Source of the DNA: Amblyomma americanum
Lineage: Eukaryota > Arthropoda > Arachnida > Ixodida > Ixodidae
Direction of reading: 5' to 3'
Assembly (NCBI RefSeq): GCF_052857255.1
Contig: NC_135505.1
Location: 44,532,520-44,596,519 of the forward strand
DNA: 64,000 nucleotides
The position numbers and the translations under genes were made by a program. Below are positions 56,278 through 64,000 of the stretch, piece by piece. The notes below the pieces were generated by a model. That model worked only from the letters and a program-made list of their open reading frames with translations, made no database searches and was not told where the DNA came from. Each line of letters begins with the position of its first letter. The stretch's first letter is position 1.

Positions 56278-56884
56278 CTGTTTATCCTCAAGAATGGACT
56301 ATTTGCCACTTCAGTGAAAACCACACAAAGTTGCAATTATTAATACACTTTTACTTTTAATCTAAATGCGTGCCCCAAGCGAGGCATTATAGAAGGGGTG
56401 CGGATAACAACGGCAAAAACATACTTTATATATGGCTTACATTGATGGACAATAGTTTTCACAGGTTAATGTGCTTCGTGGATGGCGGATTTGACAAGTC
56501 GAAGACGGGCAATTGTCGCCGTTTTAGTCGGAAGGCTATTCCAGCCATGGACAGTCTGCAAGAAAACCAATTGCCGGCTTGTTGTATTATGGACACGTGT
56601 GTAACCAGCGTTTGATTGGTTATGCGGAAAATCACAAGACAGCGCATGCAGAATTTTATTAGGCGCGGGAATCTTTTGCGAAAACTGATGGTCCTAACAT
56701 TGCGGAAATTTTATGTTAAATATTTGTTAAAGAAACAAACAGAATTTGATTTCAAACACATGAGAGTTTCTTAATTTCTATGGAATATAAAACTTCACAA
56801 AAAACGCAGGCGCTCGAGTTAAACAGAAAGCAAATTCAAAATTGCTGCATTACTTGTCTCTGCAGCATTACAATCGCATAAATT

Positions 56885-57180
56885 ATAGGCGCTCGACTTC
56901 TGATCCGGAGTTCCCGGCTTCGAACCCGACCGCGGCGGCTGCGTTTTTATGGAGGCAAAACGCTAAGGCGACCGCGTGCTGTGCGATGTCAGTTCACGTT
57001 AAAGATCCTCAAGTAGTCGAAATTATTCCGGGGCCCTCCACTACGGCACCTCTTTCTTCCTTTGTTCTTTCACTCCCTCCATTATCCCTCCCTCACGGCG
57101 CGGTTCAGGTGTCCAACGATATATGAGACAGATACTGCGCCATTTCCTTTACCCAAAAACCAATTATATTATTAGTATTA
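56885..57180 (+). repeat. tRNA-headed SINE, right arm copy
   Basis: Plus-strand partner of 32,930-33,215: CTTCGAACCCGACCGCGG head, TTTTTATGGAGGCAAAACGC, GCGATGTCAGTTCACGTTAA, TTCTTTCACTCCCTCC, GTCCAACGATATATGAGACA and a short ATTATTAGTATTATT tail. The tail is shorter and more interrupted than in the left arm. Confidence 0.65.
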
Positions 57181-58119
57181 TTAGGTTGTTTTGCGATTAG
57201 GATCACCTGTTGAATGCATTTATCTTGTGAGCAAGCCTTCTGCGTCTCTGGCACGCGACACTTACCTTGCTTTGATAAATACTTTAGAAAACAAAGTTTC
57301 AGCAATTGCGCAAACAGTTTGTGAGGTTGTGCGAGCCGAAGTGATAATATTCATTTTTTTAACTCTATACAAAAAGTGATACGGACCTTTAATAAATGTT
57401 ACGCAACCATAACTTGAGTCAGGCTGCGGCACCATGCTGCAAATTAGAAAGCGCAGTGCAAGCCCAATACCAGACACTTAACAAGTCACCCTAAACATTT
57501 TACGTATCGTTAAAGGATTTACTTGCAGAAGGTGTTTATTTCCATATAAGCGCCTCAAAACCGTTTACGCGATTGTCCCCGTTAAAAGTTTATGTATAGA
57601 ACAAATTCATGGCACCAGAACCAACGTAGAATCCCATCGTGATCTGCTTGTAAGCTCATACACGGAATTTTTTAGGGGCACAAGCGCAATTTTGATGCTG
57701 TGTGCACTGTCACAGACAATTTCTAGAGTGAACGCATGTTCAATTATGAGTGCAGGACCAATTTTGTATTATAATATTCCGAATATTTCGAAACAACAAA
57801 TTGCTTTCCCCTTTATCTTCTACCCCCCTGCTTTAAAGCTGAGGCGGGAGACGAAGAATTTGCTGTACGTCGACTCACGCATAGTGAGCTCGCCGATTGG
57901 CCAGGCACTTCCTTTAGTACACGCCTGCCAACAGGCGCTGCACTGTGCGCAACTAACGCGCAAGATCTGTCCTCGCGATGATGATCAGAGGCCGCGCATA
58001 GCCATTTAATAACCGCGGTCAGGAACAGATGACGATGGTGGATAAGAGCAGTAACCGAATTCTAAACGAATCAAATTGATTGGACATGAGGAGGGATAAA
58101 AAAATGGCGGTGGATTAGC
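57181..58119. other. Right-arm sequence without identified gene
   Basis: Inverted partner of 31,971-32,929. ORFs here are short and unrecognised. Confidence 0.45.
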
Positions 58120-60286
58120 TATCGTTAAACCTGGAGTGATGCGATAGCTACAAATGGCCGAATGGAACTTGCTCAGTTGAATTGCAAAGTCAGTCTCTCG
58201 CGCTGATTCGCCGGGCGTTCCTTCTTCATTTTCGTCCCGCTAGACACGGCGCACGCGCACAGCTTTGGCAGCTCGGTTTCGTCGGCGCGGCTCCGCACTA
58301 TGTGGCTGGTCACGTGACCAACCAGGTGAAGAACCACGTGATCAGCCACGCCGCCGCGCCACTGGCAGCTGCTGCGCACCACGCGACCAACCACGTGAAA
58401 GCGTGACGGCGCAGCCACGCTGAACGCTCCAAACGCTACCGTAATGTAGCTCCGGATAGGCCGCCATTCTAATCTGAACCTGGCAACGTTTAACGCTAGA
58501 ACTTTATCTAGTGAGGGTAGCCTAGCAGTGCTGTTCGAGGAACTAGCGGGAATTAAATTGGATGTGATAGGGCTTATCGAAGCTAGGACAGATGAGACGT
58601 ATGCAGTACAAAAGGACGGACACACACTGTGATATGGCGGATTAGGGGATTAAGGAGAACTAGGTGTGGGATTTCTTGTCAATCAGTATATTGCTGGAAA
58701 CGTAGAAGAGTTCTATAGTAATAACGAGAGGGTAGAAACTATTGTAAATAGGCTGACTAGGAGGTATAAGCTGTAAGTGGTGCAGGCCTACGAGCCTACA
58801 CCCAGCCATGATGACCAGATCATTGAAAGTTTCTATGAGAACGTAGAATCGACAATGAATAAAGTAAAATCAGTGCACTGTACTGATGTGCGACATCAAT
58901 GCGAAGGTGGCCAAGAAGACTGACGACCACGGGGACTATAGGATATGCTCTAGAAATAGCAGGGAAGAGTTATTAGTCGAATTCGCGGATAGAAATAATT
59001 TAAGGATCATGAATACCTTCTTCCGCAAACGAGAAAACATGAAGTGGACCTGGAAGAACCCCAATGGTGAAACTAAACATGAAATCGACCTCATACTATG
59101 CGCTAAGCCAGGCATCATTCTGGATGTGGCCGTCCTCGAAAAGGTGCGTTTTAGCGACCACAGAATTGTAAGGTCTAGAATTAGCTTAGACTTGAAGAGG
59201 GAACGGAAGAAGCTAGTGAAGAAGAAGACCATTAACGAGTTAGCCGTAAGATTGAGAGCACAGCAGTTTAGTATAGCGCTGCAAAACAGATATTCGGCTT
59301 TAACTGAGCAAGACGATCTTGATGTTCATTCAATGCACGACAATCTGAAATCAATAATTACGGAGTGCGCAGTAGAAGTAGGCGGTACGACAGTTCGAAA
59401 GGATACCGGGAAGCTATCTCAGGTGACGAAAGATCTGATTAAGAAGCGCCAAAGCATGAGGGCGTCAAATCCTACCGATAGATTAGAAGAAACAGAGCTA
59501 TCAAAGTTGATAAATAAGCGCAAGGTAGCCGACATAAGGAACTTTAATATGGAGAGAATCGAGCATGCTCTAATGAACGGAGGTAGCCTAAAGGCAGTGA
59601 AGAGGAAACTAGGCATAGGTAAAAACCAGATATATGCATTAAGAGACAAGCAGGGTAATATAATTAGCAATATGGGTAAGATAGTTAACGTAGCCGAAGC
59701 GTTCTACACAGACCTGTACAGTAGCCAATGTCATGAGAGCGTTAATAAGAAAGACAGCAGTGCACAGCAATGCGTCATCCCGCCAGTAACGAAAGATGAA
59801 GTAAAGAAAGCCTTAGAAGCGATAAAAGGGGGAAAGCAGCTAGGAAGGTTCAGGTAACAGCAGATCTGTTGAAGGACGGAGGGGACATCGTGCTAGAAAA
59901 ACTAGCCACCCTGTATATGCAATGCCTTCTAACCTCGACTGTACAAGAAGCTTGGAAGAATGCAAACATTATCTTAATTCATAAGAAGGGAGACGCCAAG
60001 GACTATCCGTTGCCTACAAAGTATTTACAAAGGTAATCGCTAATAGAGGCAGGGCAACGTTGGACTTTATTCTACCAAAAAATCAGGCAGGCTTTCGTAA
60101 AGGATATTCCACAAAAGATCATATTCACACTATCAATCAGGTGATGGAGAAATGCGCAGAATATACCCAACCTCTATATATAGTTTTCATTGATTACGAG
60201 AAAGCATTCGACTCAGTGGAAACCTCAGCAGTCATACAGGCATTGCCTAATCAGGGGGTAGAAGAGCCTTATGTCAAAGTACTGCA

Positions 60287-60348
<62 letters not shown>

Positions 60349-61251
60349 ACTGCACAGCTTCTATACTCCTCCATAAATTCAGCAATAAAATTCCAATAAG
60401 GAAGGGCGTCAGGCAAGGAGACACGATCTCGCCAATGCTGTTCACCGCATGTTTACTGGAGGTATTTCGAGGCCTGGGAACAGTAGTGAATAAGAATAAA
60501 TGAAGAATACATAAATAATCTGCGATTTGCTGATGACATTGCCTTGCTGAGTCACTCAGGGGGTGAACTGCAAATCATGATCAATGAGTTAGACAGGCAG
60601 AGTAGATCGATGGGTCTTAAAATTAACATGCAGAAAACCAAGGTAATGTTCAACAGCCTAGCAAGGAAAAAACAGTTCACAATTGGCAGCGAGAGCCTAG
60701 AAGTTGTGACGGAATACGTCTACTTAGGGCAGGTAGTGACCGCTGATCCGGATCATGAGAGGGATATAACTAGAAGGTTAAGAATGGGGTGGAGCGCATA
60801 TGGCAAATTCTCGCTGATCATGAGTGGCAGTTTACCAATTTCCCTCAAGAGGAAAGTGTACAACAGCCTAATGTTACCGGTACACACCTACGGGGCAGAA
60901 ACGTGGAGCCTAGCGAAAAGAGTTCAGCTTAAGTTAAGGACGACGCAGCGAGCCATGGAAAGAAAAATGATAGGTGTAACGTTAAGAGACCGGAAGCGGG
61001 CAGAGTGGGTGAGGAAACAAACACGGGTTAATGACATCCTAGTCGAAATCAAGAGAAAGAAATAGGCTTGGGCAGGGCATGTAATGCGAAGGCACGATAA
61101 CCGCTGGTCCTTAAGAGTAACGGAGTGGATTCCAAGAGAAAGTAAGCGCAGCAGGGGGTGGCAGAAGGTTAGGTGGGCGGATGAGATTAAGAAGTTTGCA
61201 GGCTAAGGGTGGATGCAGCTGGCAAAGGATATGGTTAGTTGGAGAGACATG
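58120..61251 (+). mobile_element. RTE-type LINE, copy 5 (right arm, 3' end lost)
   Basis: Plus-strand partner of copy 3. The 5' region 58,120-58,440 has an eroded E-box array (CACGTG at 58,311, 58,335 and 58,392; two further sites changed to CAGGTG and CACGCG). The endonuclease follows from about 58,470 (NLATFNARTLSSEGS). The ORF 58,886-59,857 (323 residues; MCDINAKVAKKTDDHG, WTWKNPNGETKHEIDLILCA, DHRIV) covers its end and the linker. RT runs through 60,060-60,503 ([60 protein letters not shown]) with a (TA)n that is in frame here. The frame 60,520-61,065 holds the C-terminal part ([15 protein letters not shown] spans the start). The sequence stops at GGAGAGACATG, about 40 bases short of the family's 3' tail. 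Confidence 0.88.
60289..60346. repeat. (AT)n microsatellite in RTE RT, right arm
   Basis: 29 pure units (58 bp) at the codons where copy 3 has 143 bp. The surrounding RT frame stays open through it, reading (Ile-Tyr)n between LQDIY and INCTASILLHK. Confidence 0.95.
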
Positions 61252-61600
61252 TGCTATGCCGCGCTGTGACTGCTGGCTCCTGTCGCTGTTCTTGCCTTTG
61301 ATGTGGTTGTATCATCCGGACTCCCTGTTCAATCTTCTACGGCGACGTCGTTCCAAGTGGTGGGGCTTTGGACAGGTGTTGTGTGTTCTTTCTTTCATTG
61401 TTGAAGCAATAGTTAGGTTTTGTGTAGCCTTAGGCTTAGAGCTATGTGTCTAGCCTCCCCAGGTAGGGGTCCGGCTCTCTGATTGACCAGCTGGCCGGCC
61501 AAATTATGCCCCTGGTCTCATTAGGACAGAATGGCGTCATTGAGATTCCAGTGGCGCTTGTACCCATTGAAGAAGGAGCCCTAAAACTAAAAAAAAATCT
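61252..61600 (+). mobile_element. 5' UTR of a LINE inserted at the end of the right arm
   Basis: The RTE match ends at 61,251 and unrelated GC-rich sequence begins (TGCTATGCCGCGCTG). It leads without interruption into the ORF1 remnant, with a TAGCCTCCCCAGGTAGGGGT hairpin near 61,451. It is therefore read as the 5' UTR of the following LINE, which then is a near full-length insertion at its 5' side. Confidence 0.55.
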
Positions 61601-62700
61601 AAAATGATCCATCAGCAGCTAAAGGGTGTTACCAGCTCTTACTTGGAAATTTCTGAAGTTCGCCCTTTCGGCCGTAGGGATATTCTCTGCCGACCTTCGG
61701 ATGTGCAATGCTTGTCAGAGTTGCTGCATTGCACATCATTTGAGTCGTTTCCAGTTAAGCCCTTCATAGCACAGCAAATCGAATGTTCAAAAGGAATCAT
61801 CCGCGGCGTGGACTCACTGCCATCTCATCAGGAATTACTTGAGGACTTTCAATACCCTTGTGTTGGTGTGTTATCAGTATACCGCTGTACCAGAGATGCA
61901 AGTGGTTAACGTGTTCCAACAGAGTACGCGATTGCAACGTCTGCAGGATCGTCGTGCCAGTCTGTGCTTATTGTTTGGCCGATAGTGTACCGAGTCGATC
62001 CGCAACAACCTCATCCTCACTGTCACTTTGGTCACAGCAGTAAAGCTTGCCAATTTGCGACGCGTTGCCGAATTTTCGGGGCAACCATTCCACAGGCCTT
62101 TGCATATCTTAGGGGCCCAGTTGCGGACTCTGTGGCGGCGTTCATCCGGCTGATGATGCTGGCTGTCCTAAACATTCTGATGAGCCGAATATTCTGGAAA
62201 TCATCCAGAAGATAATGTGGTCTAGAGCTGATGCTTATGCACAATTAGACTGAAAAAGGCTTTGTTATGTAGGACTTTGCTAGGCCATCTGGGTCTGAGG
62301 TAGAGGCGTTGTTGACTAAGTCTGTGGTCTCAGCTGTCGAAAAGGCGTTTGCTGGCGTTGTGGATCGTATGCTGTCAACCTTCGGTGAAGCCCTCTCCCA
62401 GGTTATATCCAGCCAGTGAGCTCCTTCAACTGTTGGTTTTTCCGCTCCATCAACTAGTCCTTCGCATAGCATCTCTGGTGTGTCTCCCCTTATTGCTATT
62501 CCTGCTGCGTCCTCGTTTGTGCGAGTGCATAATGCCGGGGATAACAAGCTGTCTGCCGTTTGCTCTGCGGACGTCTAGATGGCGAATCCTTCCCAGAAGC
62601 GTTCAGGCCCTTCCTTTCTGTCGAATCCTGCCCTCCCGAACAAAAAAAAAACAAGAATGGTTACCCCGGTAACGCGCATAAAGCCGATGTGTTAAATCAA
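61601..62700 (+). pseudogene. LINE ORF1 (CCHC) remnant
   Basis: The frame 61,604-61,909 reads SSYLEISEVRPFGRRDILCR, then QQIECSKGIIRGVDSLPSHQ and YPCVGVLSVYRCTRDASG. After a stop and frameshift it continues VPTEYAIATS..., PIVYRVDP and the zinc-knuckle region HFGHSSKACQFATRCRI (61,964-62,100). Then a coiled stretch VEKAFAGVVDRMLSTFGEAL (about 62,335-62,400) follows and a Ser-rich end with NPSQKRS near 62,600. This is the ORF1 layout of I/jockey-type LINEs, whose product binds the element RNA. Disrupted by several stops. Confidence 0.65.
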
Positions 62701-64000
62701 GCTGTCATAGCCTCTCTGATTTTACAGTCATCATGGCGGGCTAAAAAGTACTACTGTAGAATTGTCGCTATATCATACTGTCTTTTCACAATTTACAGAA
62801 GCGTGTCTCATAATTCGTCCTAGACATAATTTTACTTCACGAAAGCTGACTTACTCCTCTTAGGTCATTCTATAAAACATTTCGGGATTTCCGAGTCGAT
62901 CGCTATAGCGGTAGGGGTGGTGTCTTGTTAACACTAATTTATTCTAAAATATTTATTCAGGCGCATGTGTCACACCAAATTTTAAGTCCTGACTGCGAAT
63001 TGTTGGCTGCAGACATTGAAATTCCACAGTGTGCTCCCCTTACCTTTGCTACATTCCATCAGGTGTCCACAGAACAGATCACTAACATATTCTTTTGGGT
63101 TCTAACTACAGAGTAGTGATTGCTGGTGAATTCAATTCTCATCATGTAATTTGGGGTTTCCTCACAGATGCATGGGACCAGTTTCGTTAGTCATTGATGC
63201 CGGCAAGAAACGCGCGTTGCTGCAAAAGTTCAGGAGCCACTTACATGCGTGCCGATTCTCGGTCTGTGATTGACTGAACATTGGCAGCGAACAACTTGAA
63301 GGCTTCGTTGCGGTCAACAATGGATTGTGGTACTAGCTGTGATAACTTTCCGATTACTTTCACTATAGCAGCTTGTCCTCTTACGGCGACTGTTGATCCT
63401 CAAAAATTCGTCAACCACACACTTTTCCAAAAAACCTGTGCATTCCTTTTTCTCTTTTTCTCCTCCATTGCATCATCTTATAACCTGGATCATGCTTAAC
63501 AGATTTTTCTGCAATGATTGCATCATTTTTCTGTGTCAGGTACCTCTGAGTGTTCCGTGTTCACACTGCAAACTACGGTCAAAAACAAACAGGACTTTTT
63601 GTGTTGTTGCGATGAGAGTGAGAGAGCCTATCGATTAAAAAAAATGCCATTGAGAGCCTCTCTCATAGCCACTTCCCGTGGATTTGGACAAATTACAAAT
63701 TTTTCGGGGCTTCACTCAAAAGAACCGGTGCTAAGGCAAAAGAGGAGTACGATGAAAATTTGAGCAGTCATCTGTCAACACAAACACCGGTTCACTGAAC
63801 GCAACCATAATTCGCCGTCCGTACATTTTACAGAGTCTGGGGTGTTGCCAGCCCAGGAAGCAAAAAATTAACTTGAACAGAAAGCGAAAGGTCTTGCTCT
63901 GCTCTTTCAAGCGCGGTTTGTGGTTCCGTTCGTCCTACCCCCGCCGCGCGCAGATTACATTAACCATACATTGTCTGAATTTTTTTTCTATAGTTTTTGG
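62701..64000 (+). pseudogene. LINE ORF2 start: AP-endonuclease remnant, runs off the window
   Basis: In shifting plus frames: VDRYSGRGG near 62,900, TLIYSKIFIQAHVSHQILSP and CELLAADIEIPQCAPLTFAT (62,940-63,050), VVIAGEFNSHHVIWGF near 63,110-63,165 (the endonuclease GDFN-type motif, here GEFN) and RADSRSVID near 63,250-63,275, then NLKASLRSTMDCGTSCDNFP. This is the order of the apurinic endonuclease domain in LINE ORF2. RT would lie beyond 64,000. From about 63,550 on I recognise no further motif. Confidence 0.6.

Larger units (their letters stand above)
45260..61251 (-). repeat. Right arm of the giant inverted duplication
   Basis: Partner of 28,703-43,603 in reverse orientation. It lacks the GPCR segment (junction at about 56,684) and gained a 5,133-bp gypsy element plus 4-bp target duplication (48,853-53,985). 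Without these indels the two arms are nearly equal in length (about 10.9 and 11.0 kb). The outer end coincides with the start of another LINE at 61,252. Confidence 0.9.

Overview
This is a eukaryotic, repeat-dominated stretch that looks like hard-tick (Ixodida) nuclear DNA. The inference rests on the mix of families: RTE-type LINEs with (ATG)n tails, a Penelope-like element, Ty3/gypsy elements, piggyBac-like transposases, tRNA-headed SINE-like repeats of the kind common in ticks, and one arthropod neuropeptide receptor. No prokaryotic gene organisation, rRNA, CRISPR or operon is present. The only intact protein-coding units I can support are one intronless class A GPCR (34,499-35,647, minus) and the gag and pol of a young Ty3/gypsy retrotransposon (49,112-53,772, plus). 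Nearly everything else recognisable is decayed transposable element.

Left part (1-28,650): an unassigned proline-rich open stretch; a decayed Ty3/gypsy element on the minus strand (about 2,600-8,740) split by a 5'-truncated LINE with a (TAA)n tail; a Penelope-like fragment (about 9,150-10,400); an RTE LINE on minus (12,490-15,680) carrying a small fold-back insertion; an RTE LINE on plus (about 17,690-19,945); a LINE RNase H remnant (20,256-20,850); a largely featureless AT-rich stretch; and SINE-like pieces plus a LINE ORF1 remnant (about 26,400-28,000).

Right part (28,703-61,251): the window is dominated by one very large imperfect inverted duplication. The left arm is 28,703-43,603 and the right arm is 45,260-61,251, around a 1.66-kb non-symmetric centre. 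From the outside in, each arm carries an RTE LINE, an E-box-rich 5' region, a SINE, a (GGA)n tract with a LINE 3' end, a hairpin-rich block, a piggyBac-like element, and a SPOP-like BTB/POZ fragment. The two arms differ by two large indels. The left arm alone has a 3.87-kb segment holding the GPCR. The right arm alone has the 5.13-kb gypsy element, inserted in the piggyBac transposase with a 4-bp target duplication. Hand-compared blocks differ by roughly 3-5% between arms, while the gypsy LTRs differ at 3 of 181 positions. The likely order is inverted duplication first, then gypsy insertion and gain or loss of the GPCR segment.

The right arm ends exactly where another LINE (61,252 to window end; 5' UTR, CCHC ORF1, start of an AP-endonuclease ORF2) interrupts the RTE 3' end, so the palindrome may continue beyond the window. 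All boundaries were read by eye without alignment software and should be taken as accurate to a few bases at marked junctions and to tens of bases elsewhere.
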